Positions 1 to 5,970 of a stretch of 21,287 nt of DNA are shown one piece after another. How positions within the stretch are numbered: the first letter of the stretch is position 1; the number at the start of each line of letters is the position of its first letter. The translations under genes were made by a program, and so were the position numbers. Under the pieces are notes generated by a model. It saw nothing but the letters and a program-made list of their open reading frames with translations. It searched no databases and was not told the DNA's origin. This DNA is from JAEUIZ01 sp046155605 (GTDB taxonomy: Bacteria; Planctomycetota; Phycisphaerae; Phycisphaerales; UBA1924). The DNA is taken from positions 1 through 21,287 of the forward strand of contig JBJXFQ010000074.1 of assembly GCA_046155605.1 (NCBI GenBank), given 5' to 3'.

Positions 1-114
1 TGCCGGACCCGCGAAACGCGCTGGAGGGGAATGCAGGCGGTCCTTGACGCCATCACTCCCAGCGACGCCGCCAACTGCTTCCGACACTGCGGATACACGC
101 TACGTCAGGACTGA
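1..114 (+). CDS. IS630-type transposase, C-terminal end (starts left of window)
   Basis: The frame is open from base 1 and ends at a TGA at 112-114, giving 37 residues that finish in DAANCFRHCGYTLRQD. The pattern 'AI.....C..(F/Y)FRH.GY' at the extreme C-terminus is typical of IS630-family DDE transposases. The catalytic DDE residues would lie upstream, outside the window, so I cannot tell whether the gene is intact. It points toward a truncated relaxase read from the other strand, and the junction between them is near 115-130. IS630 elements insert at TA; a TA at 123-124 is a possible right border, but no terminal inverted repeat can be verified with one end missing. The family call rests on a short segment. 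Confidence 0.5.
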   Translation, partial: CRTRETRWRGMQAVLDAITPSDAANCFRHCGYTLRQD

Positions 115-434
115 GGACGCGCTAGCCCGGCTCGCATCATCTCCTCACGCGGGAGCTTGTCCTTCTCGCCCGGGTGCCAGGACAGGGTGCGGTGGAGCAC
201 CACGTCCCCGGACTTGCGGCCCGAGTTCTTGACGCCCGCGCCGCGCTTCAGCCGCTCGCGGTCCATGGCTGTGGCGGCCATGAGCTTCCACGCGACGTGG
301 GGGTCGCCGGTGGCGAGGTTGCGGGTCTCGGTCCAGGCGACCCGGTTGGAGGTCTTGGCCCGGTTCTTGTCGTGGAGGAGGTAGGCCGCGGCCCCGCGGA
401 AGCTCGTCCCCTTGGCATGGAGTTTGGGCACCAT
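105..434 (-). pseudogene. Relaxase / mobilization nuclease, truncated N-terminal fragment
   Basis: Relaxases nick the origin of transfer and lead the strand during mobilization. The 109-residue product begins MVPKLHAKGTSFRGAAAYLL and reaches HRTLSWHPGEKDKLPREEMM, which matches the start of MobA/VirD2-type relaxases found with MobC (tyrosine near residue 18, first conserved histidine in HRTLSWHP near 81). After about residue 102 (near base 128) the similarity stops, and seven unrelated residues lead to a stop. The metal-binding histidine motif further on is missing, so the fragment should be inactive. The ATG at 434 is preferred because AAAGGAG lies 7 nt upstream; an upstream in-frame start at 455 would overlap the mobC stop. 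It follows mobC by 13 nt, the usual mobC-relaxase order. Loss of the rest is probably due to insertion of the neighbouring transposase unit. Confidence 0.7.
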
Positions 435-447
435 CGGTCGGCTCCTT

Positions 448-783
448 TCAGGCACCCTTGGTCAGCCGGGCGAGCAGGGCCTCCAGCTCGCGCCCGATGT
501 GCTGCCAGTACACGACAAACTCCCGCCCGGTGTGGACGGCCCGGGCGAGCTGGTTGACGTTGACGCCGATCCGGTTCAGATCGCTCAGGAGGGCGGGATC
601 GGTCTGCCGCGCCGTCGCGGGAGACACGACGGCATACCCAAGCACCCGCCGGCGGGTGTACTCGGCCTCGCTCAGGCCAACTTTGGCGGCCTGCGCTTGC
701 ACGAACGCCTTCTCGGCTTCCGTGAGGTCGGCTCGGACCGATGCGGTCCGGCGTTCGTTGTCGTTCTTGCGAGGCCTGCCCAT
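448..783 (-). CDS. mobC: MobC-like plasmid mobilization relaxosome protein
   Basis: The 111-residue protein starts MGRPRKNDNERR and contains VRADLTEAEKAFVQAQAAK and LNRIGVNVNQLARAVH, the ribbon-helix-helix-like and C-terminal segments typical of MobC accessory proteins that bind oriT and help the relaxase open the strands. The ATG at 783 has a strong AGGAGG-type ribosome site just upstream (GGAGGGCGGCATG); the frame stays open further upstream but that extension has the composition of non-coding sequence and crosses a field of hairpins. The gene appears complete, yet its partner relaxase immediately downstream is truncated, so it may act only with a relaxase supplied by another element, or be a relic. 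The inverted repeats at 889-1079 would be its natural DNA target if they are the oriT. Confidence 0.8.
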   Translation of the reverse strand: MGRPRKNDNERRTASVRADLTEAEKAFVQAQAAKVGLSEAEYTRRRVLGYAVVSPATARQTDPALLSDLNRIGVNVNQLARAVHTGREFVVYWQHIGRELEALLARLTKGA

Positions 784-888
784 GCCGCCCTCCTTTCCTC
801 CTACCGCCCGCCGCCCATCGGCGGAGCCGTCCCGGCCCGCTGTTCGCCCCCGCTCACCCGCTGCCCGAGGGGGGGAGGGGAGGCGATG

Positions 889-1079
889 CCCGATCCAACG
901 GGGCCGACGTTGGTCCGGGGTTTGGTCCAGGTGGGGGCGGAGAGCCCCCAAGCCCTGGTCGATGGGGTGGTCCAGGAGGGGAGAGCGAAGTCTCCCATCC
1001 TGGACGTGATCCAACGGCGAAAGCGTTGGCCAGATGCTGCCGGAGGCAGACGTTTTTCGGTACGAAAAACACATCTGGC
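889..1079. other. Dense cluster of inverted repeats upstream of mobC (candidate oriT or structured leader)
   Basis: The 385 bp between mobC and the ATPase gene carry no convincing gene, but they hold successive stems: 895-900/908-913 (CCAACG/CGTTGG, extendable with CCCG/CGGG after a 2-nt internal loop); 932-938/944-950 (TGGGGGC/GCCCCCA); 970-984/991-1005 (15 positions, one G/A mismatch, 6-nt loop); 1011-1016/1024-1029 (CCAACG/CGTTGG again, both copies preceded by GAT); and an outer 8-bp stem 1029-1036/1072-1079 enclosing two hairpins, 1037-1049 and 1052-1070. Position next to mobC suggests an origin of transfer. A structured 5' leader of the mob operon or a small RNA are alternatives; a TATTAT box on the minus strand at 1106-1111 could drive such a transcript. 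No nic consensus was recognised. Confidence 0.5.
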
Positions 1080-1168
1080 TACCCGTAGACACGTACCAGT
1101 TTGCCATAATACGCCGCAGATTGCAAGTTGGCCGCATTGGTTGCCGTGGAGAGTGCGTTTTTCCGCTG

Positions 1169-2376
1169 CTACCGACCGTGCTGCGCGATCAGTGCCGTGA
1201 GCTCGCGGAGCCCGATCGCCTCGACGCCCTCGCTCCTCGGGTAGCGCTCGGTCCCGCCGTAGACGATGAACGAACGCGACGGCTTGAGGTCCTCGCGCGC
1301 GTGGTGGAAGCCCTTCTCCAGCTTCGGCACAAGGCCGTGCTTGATCTCGATGGCCCATCGCTCGCCGCCGGGCATCTCGATGAGGAGGTCTACCTCTGCC
1401 CCCGCCGACGTGCGGTAGAACCACGGGCGCGCTTGCCCGGGCAGCACCGAGAGCAGGTTCTCGATGGTGAACCCCTCCCAGCTCCGCCCGGCGATCGGAT
1501 GGCCGAAGACCTCGTCGCGGGTGGTGAGCCCGAGCAAGGCATGGACGAGTCCGGGATCGCGCACGTAGACCTTGGGGGACTTGACCAGCCGCTTGCCGAC
1601 GTTGGCATGGAACGGCTGCAAGCGGCGCACGAGGAGGAGGTCCACCAGCAAGTCCAGGTACGCCGCGACGGTCTTTCCATCGACCGCGAGCCCGCGCGCC
1701 AGTTCGGCCGCGTTGAGCAGGCCGCCCTGGACATGGCAGAGCATCGTCCAGAACCGCCGCAGCGTCTCGGCGGGCACACGCGGACCCAGTTGCGGGATGT
1801 CGCGCTCCAGATAGGTCCGGATGAAATTCTCACGCCAGACCGCGCTCGCCCGGTCGCTCTCAGCCAGCACGCTGGCGGGGAACCCGCCCCGCAGCCAGAG
1901 CGCCTCCTGCTCGGCGAGCTCGACCTCCATGACGTTCAGCGGGCAGAGCTCGACATAGGCGATGCGCCCGGCCAAGCTCTCGCCGCTCTGCTGGAGGAGG
2001 TCGATCGAGGCCGAGCCCAGCAAAAGGAACTGCCCGGCTGTATGCCCGGCGGCGCGGCGCTGGTCGATGATCCCACGCAGCACCTGGAAGAGCTTCGGCG
2101 CACGCTGCACCTCATCGAGGATGACGAGCTGCCCGGTCTGGCCCGCAAGGTAGAGCTCGGGGTCGGCAAGCTTCTCTTGGTCGCTGGGCAGCTCGAGATC
2201 GAGATAGGTCGTCTTGCGCCCACCCCCACCCCAACCCCCAACCCGACTGCCGCCACGGCCGGCCGCGATCGCCTTGGCAGCGTGGTCTTGCCCACCTGGC
2301 GTGGACCGAGAATCGCTACTGCTGGGAACTGCCGAAGCCGCTCCTCGATGATCGGCTGGGCGAGCCTTGGTCTCAT
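1169..2376 (-). pseudogene. AAA-family ATPase with DUF4143 C-terminal domain, frameshifted
   Basis: Proteins of this family pair an N-terminal P-loop ATPase with a C-terminal PD-(D/E)xK nuclease-like domain; their cellular role is poorly defined. The N-terminus (MRPRLAQPIIEERL, then Walker A GPRQVGKTTL) is in one frame, while everything from AKAIAAG onward is in another: Walker B LVILDEVQRAP, GSASIDLLQQSGESLAGR, and near the end EVDLLIEMPGGERWAIEIK. The switch is at about 2276-2280, where ACGCTGCCAAGGCG reads as a one-base deletion of ACGCTGGCCAAGGCG. Just after it is a G-rich tract (2219-2245) encoding GGSRVGGWGGGG, which looks inserted or expanded. The first ATG considered is 2376; a GTG at 2403 is an alternative. 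A sequencing error could also explain the shift. Confidence 0.75.
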
Positions 2377-2393
2377 CCTTGAAATCACGGAGA

Positions 2394-2422
2394 ACAATAC
2401 CACGATTGCTAGGATGATGCAA
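2394..2422 (-). promoter_or_regulatory. Possible promoter of the DUF4143 ATPase gene
   Basis: On the minus strand a TTGCAT box (2417-2422) and a TATTGT box (2394-2399) are separated by 17 bp, ending about 18 bp before the ATG at 2376. Each hexamer matches the sigma-70 consensus at four positions, so this is only a weak prediction; promoter rules in planctomycetes are less certain than in proteobacteria. Confidence 0.25.
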
Positions 2423-2502
2423 GTTCAACCCGTGGGCGGTTCGTACCCTCGGCGTGCGTCGTAGAGGGCGCAAACACGTCACCACCCGAGCTCGTGGCGT
2501 AC

Positions 2503-2685
2503 CTACAGGATGATCCGCTCCACTTCGTCGAGGCTCGCCTCTTGGGACCGGCGATCGTAGAGCTTGGTGGTTCGCGGGCTGGCGTGCCCGGCCATGAGCT
2601 GGGCGTGCTCCAGCAGCCCGCCGTTCTTTAGGTACGCCGTGATGCCCGTGGCCCGGAAGGTGTGGTTGGTGAACTGGTCGCCCAC
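2503..2685 (-). pseudogene. Tyrosine recombinase/integrase, C-terminal fragment
   Basis: The 60 residues include NHTFRATGITAYLKNGG, HAQLMAGHASPRTTKLYDRR and SLDEVERIIL, the last part of a tyrosine recombinase catalytic domain: H8 and R11 of the HxxR box, H34 of the GH box and the nucleophile Y43. The N-terminal arm-binding and core-binding regions and the first catalytic arginine are absent. The frame stays open a few codons further upstream and then meets the end of the pentapeptide/membrane gene near 2722, so the break is around 2690-2720. It differs in sequence from the complete integrase at 6291-7709, so it is the remnant of another element, not a duplication. No start codon is credible. 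Confidence 0.7.
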
Positions 2686-2721
2686 GGTCCCCCACCTACC
2701 TGGGCCGACACTACCGCTGCT

Positions 2722-3843
2722 CTATCCCGGCAGCACCACGGTCGCGGTCAGCCAGAACCAAGCGTGATAGGCGAAGGAGAGCACCGCAATGAGCATGAGC
2801 CAGCGCATGAGGTAGTGGTGCGTGTACCACGCCAGTTTGTAGTCCTTCCAGTACGGCGCAAAGCCGGATCGGTCCGATTCCTCGCGCATTGCACCTAACT
2901 GGTACGTCAGCCAGCCGCGCCCGATGTTGTAGAGCAGCAGCAGGATGGCCAAAGCACACGCTCCCCACCCGCGGTCAAGGCCCGTAAGCACCTGCCAGAC
3001 CTGATACGTGTTGGTCGTCTTCGTGAACGTCTGTGTGACATTGCCGATTTCCCGCGCGGCATCCTGCATCGCCGCGGCGAGGTCGGGGTGTGTTGCTTGG
3101 GCGGTCTGCGCGGCGGCGTCAACGCGCTCGGCGGCGTGGACCACCGCAGTCTGGGCCCGGTTCACCCCGACCCACATAGCCGCACGCAGGCCCATGCTGC
3201 CAAAGGAGATGGTGAGCAAGAGCAGATGGAAGAAAAACTTTGTGCCGGTGTAGGCGCGGCGGACAATGTGCCATGCTTCGCGGGTGTTAGCCGGAAAACG
3301 AACCTATCGGAGATCGTTTCCGTTGAGCCGCAAGCCGCGGACATCGTCTAGACTTGCCCCGCTGAGGTACGCCTCGTAGATGTCCGCCGTGTGAAAGCTC
3401 GCTCTACCGAGGTCCGCTTCCTCAAGATGTGCCCAGCGAAGGTTGGCCTCGCGAAAATTCCCGGCGGCTAGGTCTGCCCTGCGTAATACCGAGTTCCGGA
3501 GGCATGCCCCGCTTAAGTCCGCTCTTCGTAGGCTTGCTCCACTTAGCCATGCCGAGCCAAGGTCGGTGCCGCAGAGGTTCGCGTTGAATAGGTTGGCCTC
3601 GGCGAGTGCCGCCTCGCTGAGGTCCTTCATCTGAAGGTCCGCTCCGCTGAGGTTTGGCTTCCAGTCAGGCCACTTCTCTCGCGTCTCCTTCCATGCATTC
3701 CTCTTGCCGGGGTTCTCCTTCCATCCGCTCAGCATCTCAATCGCTCGCTCCCACGTCGGCGGCCGACTTGACACGTCAGGTTGCTGCTGTGTGTCTTCAG
3801 GTCGCGGGGATGCGTTGGTGGAACTGGGGGTCGGCGTGTCCAT
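2722..3843 (-). pseudogene. Pentapeptide-repeat membrane protein interrupted by an in-frame amber codon
   Basis: Two reading frames are in register and separated by a single TAG at 3304-3306. The upstream part (MDTPTPSSTN..., about 179 residues) has a Pro/Ser/Thr-rich start, a segment WERAIEMLSGWKENPGKRNA and about 20 pentapeptide units of the A(D/N)LxxA type (for example LSGASLRRADLSGACLRNSV), expected to fold as a right-handed beta-helix. The downstream part starts VRFPANTREAWHIVRRAYTG, then a hydrophobic helix KFFFHLLLLTISFG, a helical stretch, and more membrane segments (ALAILLLLYNIGRG, LMLIAVLSFAYHAWFWLT). Pentapeptide proteins with a following 'W..LRR.YTG...F.LLFL' membrane module are a known layout, so I read this as one gene with a nonsense codon. 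The downstream part has no ATG start before 3219. The start is uncertain: ATG 3843, or 3885. Confidence 0.65.
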
Positions 3844-3974
3844 CACTGAACATCGTATGAAGGAGCCTCTGTGATTCAGCGCCATGGCGGAGTACACACA
3901 TCATGCTCAGTAAGGGCCGCGGGCAGTAGGGAAGAAGGGCCTGTGGGGGCCACGAGTGCGAACTTGCCGGTGAT

Positions 3975-4394
3975 CTACGCCTCCGATGGATTGGAGAGGA
4001 GCACGCCGGTGGCGTCGAAGTCCTTCACGTTGCGGGTCATGATCCGCAGGCCGTGATGAAGTGCCGTCGCGGCTATCAGACCGTCGGCGGTGTGGAGCGT
4101 CCGCCCGGTATTCGCCGCCTTGGCGGTGATCTCGCCCCAGAGCTGGGCGATATCGCGGTCAATGGGAAGGATGCGGTCGGCGAAGTGCCGCTCGGTGACG
4201 CCGAGCCACGCCTCAAGCTCACGGCGCTTCGCGCCCGCGGGCAGCCGGGCGATGCCGTGGGTGATCTCACCGATCGAAATCACGCTGACGAAAAGGTCGT
4301 CGGGCTCCGCCGCGGCGAGCCGCTGCTTGACCATCGCGTGCCCGTCGGGCTTGCGGGCCTCAGAGAGCACGTCGGTGTCGATCAGGGTCTTCAT
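3975..4394 (-). CDS. VapC-like PIN-domain toxin (ribonuclease)
   Basis: PIN-domain toxins cleave RNA in a Mg-dependent way and are held inactive by a cognate antitoxin. This 139-residue protein begins MKTLIDTDVLSEARKP and has the expected acidic residues: D6 in the first strand, E43 in ISIGEITHG, D104 in HTADGLIAATA and D125 or D127 in NVKDFD. The 'LSE.RKP' and 'GEI..GI..L' segments resemble the FitB subgroup. The ATG at 4394 has AAGGACG upstream. It lies 35 nt downstream of a Phd-type antitoxin on the same strand, the normal antitoxin-first order. All key residues are present, so the toxin is probably functional. Target RNA cannot be read from sequence. Confidence 0.9.
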   Translation of the reverse strand: MKTLIDTDVLSEARKPDGHAMVKQRLAAAEPDDLFVSVISIGEITHGIARLPAGAKRRELEAWLGVTERHFADRILPIDRDIAQLWGEITAKAANTGRTLHTADGLIAATALHHGLRIMTRNVKDFDATGVLLSNPSEA

Positions 4395-4429
4395 GCGGCG
4401 TCCTTGCTCGTGCCCGTCACGCGATGAAC

Positions 4430-4672
4430 TCAGAGCGATACATCGCGCATCGGCGACGCGTCACGCCGCGGCAACTCCAGATCGTCGATGCGCGGGCCCT
4501 TGAGGAGCCAGTCGGTGAAGCTCGGCTTCTGGCCGGTGAGCCGCTCGTACTGGTCGGTGGGCATGAGCACGAAGGTGTCGCCCCGACGCTTGATGGTCTG
4601 GGGGCCATCACGTCGGGCCCGATCGAGCACTTCGCTCAGTCGGTTCTTGGCGTCGGCAAGGTTCCAGTTCAT
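4430..4672 (-). CDS. Phd/YefM-family antitoxin (partner of the PIN toxin)
   Basis: The 80-residue protein starts MNWNLADAKNRLSEVLDRAR and continues GPQTIKRRGDTFVLMPTDQYERLTG, the N-terminal DNA-binding Phd/YefM fold; the C-terminal tail (PSFTDWLLKGPRIDDLELPR) would wrap the toxin. The ATG at 4672 is chosen because AGGAGG lies 9 nt before it and the family starts at the 'W.l.dAKn.ls' segment; an in-frame ATG at 4696 with AAAGGACG in front would add eight residues. Antitoxins of this type repress their own promoter, and a 9-bp inverted repeat lies on that promoter at 4704-4726. Confidence 0.88.
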   Translation of the reverse strand: MNWNLADAKNRLSEVLDRARRDGPQTIKRRGDTFVLMPTDQYERLTGQKPSFTDWLLKGPRIDDLELPRRDASPMRDVSL

Positions 4673-4703
4673 GGCGTGGCCCTCCTGTGGCTTCATCGTC
4701 CTT

Positions 4704-4734
4704 TCAGTCTAGCCAATCTAGACTGATTTATCAA
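4704..4734 (-). promoter_or_regulatory. Promoter and palindromic operator of the Phd/PIN module
   Basis: On the minus strand a TTGATA box (4729-4734) and a TAGACT box (4706-4711) are 17 bp apart. A perfect 9-bp inverted repeat, TCAGTCTAG (4704-4712) and CTAGACTGA (4718-4726) with a 5-bp centre, covers the -10 box and most of the spacer. Binding there would block RNA polymerase, which fits negative autoregulation by the Phd-type antitoxin encoded immediately downstream. The palindrome is seen directly; its role as operator is inferred. Confidence 0.6.
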
Positions 4735-4745
4735 ACCGACGCTCA

Positions 4746-4778
4746 GAGCATCCCAATAAACGACGTTATGGGATGCTC
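4746..4778. repeat. 10-bp inverted repeat between the two divergent TA promoters
   Basis: GAGCATCCCA (4746-4755) is matched exactly by TGGGATGCTC (4769-4778), with a 13-nt centre that can add a few more pairs around a bulged A. It sits in the middle of the 184-bp gap between two divergently transcribed antitoxin genes and overlaps neither predicted promoter. There is no T-tract on either strand, so it is not a typical terminator. It could be a further operator or a scar of recombination between the modules. Confidence 0.5.
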
Positions 4779-4787
4779 GACATAGTC

Positions 4788-4836
4788 TTGACTTCAACCG
4801 ATCCGTACCGTATACTGTACGTACATATTGATGTAC
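4788..4836 (+). promoter_or_regulatory. Promoter and palindromic operator of the Phd/ParE module
   Basis: TTGACT (4788-4793) and TATACT (4811-4816) are separated by 17 bp, a near-consensus sigma-70 promoter reading toward the antitoxin ATG at 4857. Overlapping and following the -10 box are a perfect 10-bp palindrome TGTACGTACA (4816-4825) and a 6-bp inverted repeat GTACAT/ATGTAC (4821-4826 and 4831-4836). TGTAC-type palindromes at the start of transcription are what one expects for an autorepressing antitoxin. Operator function is inferred. Confidence 0.65.
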
Positions 4837-4856
4837 ACCAAGCGGATGAGGACTCC

Positions 4857-5150
4857 ATGACCCGCACGAGCGACATCACCAACTTCACCGAGCACCGCCA
4901 GAACCTCCGCGATCATCTCAACCGCGTGAAGGCCACGGGCCGGCCGCTGTACATCACGAGCGACGGCGTGCCAGAGGCCGTGGTGCTCAGCGCCAAGGCG
5001 TACGACGAACTCGCCGATCGGGCCGACCTGGCCGAGACGCTGGCGATGATCAACCGCAGCGAGGCGGACTTCAAAGCGGGCAAGGGCATTGACGCCCGCG
5101 AGGGTCTATTGGCCTTGGCAAAGAAGCACGACCTGAACGTCAAGCCATGA
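4857..5150 (+). CDS. Phd/YefM-family antitoxin (partner of the ParE toxin)
   Basis: The 97-residue protein begins MTRTSDITNFTEHRQNLRDH and contains RPLYITSDGVPEAVVLSAKAYDELADR, the YefM/Phd DNA-binding fold, followed by a helical C-terminal part (EADFKAGKGIDAREGLLALAKKH) likely to bind the toxin. The ATG at 4857 follows GAGGA by a few nucleotides and sits about 35 nt after the predicted transcription start; a longer frame from 4773 would start inside the promoter region and is rejected. The stop codon overlaps the toxin start by 4 nt (ATGA), so the two are translationally coupled. It is divergent from, and not closely similar to, the other Phd-type antitoxin 185 bp away. Confidence 0.9.
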   Translation: MTRTSDITNFTEHRQNLRDHLNRVKATGRPLYITSDGVPEAVVLSAKAYDELADRADLAETLAMINRSEADFKAGKGIDAREGLLALAKKHDLNVKP

Positions 5151-5470
5151 CCTACGGCGTCTTGATCTCGCCCGAGGTGCTCGACGCGATCGACCGACAC
5201 CTCGTCTACCTCCGCCACGAGGGCGCTCCGCCGGATCGGATGGAGGCGTGGCTCGGTGGTCTGCTGGCGACGATTGACTCCCTGTACCTGATGCCGCGGC
5301 GGTTCCCTGTTGCCGAAACGGTGACGGCGGCCAACGGCTACGAAGTCCGGCGCGTCAACCATGGCGACTACTCGCTCTTCTACCACATCGACGACAACGA
5401 CCACCTGGTGGAGATCCTCGCCTTCCGCCATGGCCGCCAACGTCCCTGGCTCGAAGGTGAAGGTCTTTGA
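5147..5470 (+). CDS. ParE/RelE-family toxin
   Basis: The 107-residue protein (MTYGVLISPEVLDAIDRHLV ... YEVRRVNHGDYSLFYHIDDN ... VEILAFRHGRQRP) has the layout of the ParE/RelE superfamily: an N-terminal helical hairpin with AIDRHLVYLRHEG, then a beta-sheet with the YEVRRVNHGDYSLFYHI strand pair and the closing LVEILAFRHGR. ParE members poison DNA gyrase; RelE members cleave mRNA on the ribosome. The 'I..I..YL....' start and 'R.....Y...Y.i....v.il...H.r' pattern favour ParE, but the target cannot be settled from sequence. It overlaps its antitoxin by 4 nt. The length is normal and nothing looks broken. Confidence 0.88.
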   Translation: MTYGVLISPEVLDAIDRHLVYLRHEGAPPDRMEAWLGGLLATIDSLYLMPRRFPVAETVTAANGYEVRRVNHGDYSLFYHIDDNDHLVEILAFRHGRQRPWLEGEGL

Positions 5471-5476
5471 CAGAAT

Positions 5477-5495
5477 GTGTGCCCTCGTGGCACAC
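5477..5495. repeat. 7-bp hairpin downstream of the ParE toxin
   Basis: GTGTGCC (5477-5483) and GGCACAC (5489-5495) flank a 5-nt loop, starting 6 nt after the toxin stop codon. It could stabilise or end the TA transcript, but no T-tract follows, so intrinsic termination is doubtful. It also lies just before the ATG of a possible 42-codon reading frame. Confidence 0.4.
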
Positions 5496-5502
5496 TGGGC
5501 GA

Positions 5503-5631
5503 ATGACCCTGACTGCCACCTTCAAGGCCGCCACGCTGAGCCCGCGCTGGCTTGCCGACTGGAAGCCGCGCTACCGCAGGCTCAAACCCAAGCCGCGGCC
5601 CCGCCCGCGGGCGGCGCGGCCGAAGCGATGA
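5503..5631 (+). CDS. Possible 42-residue basic peptide
   Basis: The reading frame starts at ATG 5503 and gives a peptide beginning MTLTATFKAATLSPRWLADW, followed by a strongly basic, proline-rich tail (KPKPRPRPRAARPKR). There is no good ribosome site directly upstream, and the region carries GC-rich self-complementary sequence, so the frame may be chance. It lies in the 173-bp gap between the ParE gene and the converging hypothetical gene. I recognise no family. Confidence 0.2.
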   Translation: MTLTATFKAATLSPRWLADWKPRYRRLKPKPRPRPRAARPKR

Positions 5632-5643
5632 TCGACGCCCGCG

Positions 5644-5847
5644 TCACGGCGCGGAGAGGTCATCCAGCATCACGACGATGTCCGCTTCATCCGGTCTTGG
5701 GTCGCGGCTCACCAAGTAGCCCAAGCGATTGACGAAGTGCATTCCGCTGACCACGCACGGGCCATCGTCGGTGTCGATCAATGTCCAGACACGGCAAGGC
5801 GGCTGCGACCGGACGAACTCGAACTCCGGGCCAAAGGTCTCGAACAT
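5644..5847 (-). CDS. Conserved hypothetical protein, 67 residues
   Basis: The product (MFETFGPEFEFVRSQPPCRV ... SGMHFVNRLGYLVSRDP ... ADIVVMLDD) resembles small hypothetical proteins that I recall from mobile regions, with the shared core 'F(I/V)RSQP..(R/H)VWT.iD.d.g...VsG.HFVNR.GYlv'. It appears soluble, acidic and probably beta-rich; no catalytic motif or membrane segment is visible. It lies alone on the minus strand between the ParE module and the excisionase-like gene, both on plus. The ATG at 5847 lacks a clear Shine-Dalgarno sequence. The function is unknown. Confidence 0.6.
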   Translation of the reverse strand: MFETFGPEFEFVRSQPPCRVWTLIDTDDGPCVVSGMHFVNRLGYLVSRDPRPDEADIVVMLDDLSAP

Positions 5848-5970
5848 GCGATCATGGAGCGGCTGGTGAAGCTGCGTTCCGAGTCACAGAACCGTTTCCA
5901 CTTCGCCCATGACGGGTATCGCGGCGAACACCTTCGCCCCAGGCACAAGATGTGATGGCACAGAAACGAG

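Noticed and set aside
889..1079. CRISPR array or integron attC array
   Set aside because: The stems differ in sequence and spacing with no regular repeat-spacer pattern, and no cas or integron integrase gene is present; attC core sites were not recognised.
784..1137. N-terminal extension of MobC
   Set aside because: The extension reads through hairpins, shows no homology, and the ATG at 783 has a strong ribosome site.
1034..2464. 476-codon open frame on the plus strand
   Set aside because: It is antisense to the DUF4143 ATPase, whose motifs are clear on the minus strand; the plus product has no recognisable domain.
3304..3306. TAG read as pyrrolysine or programmed recoding
   Set aside because: There is no evidence of pyrrolysine machinery here, and a nonsense mutation in a decaying element is simpler.
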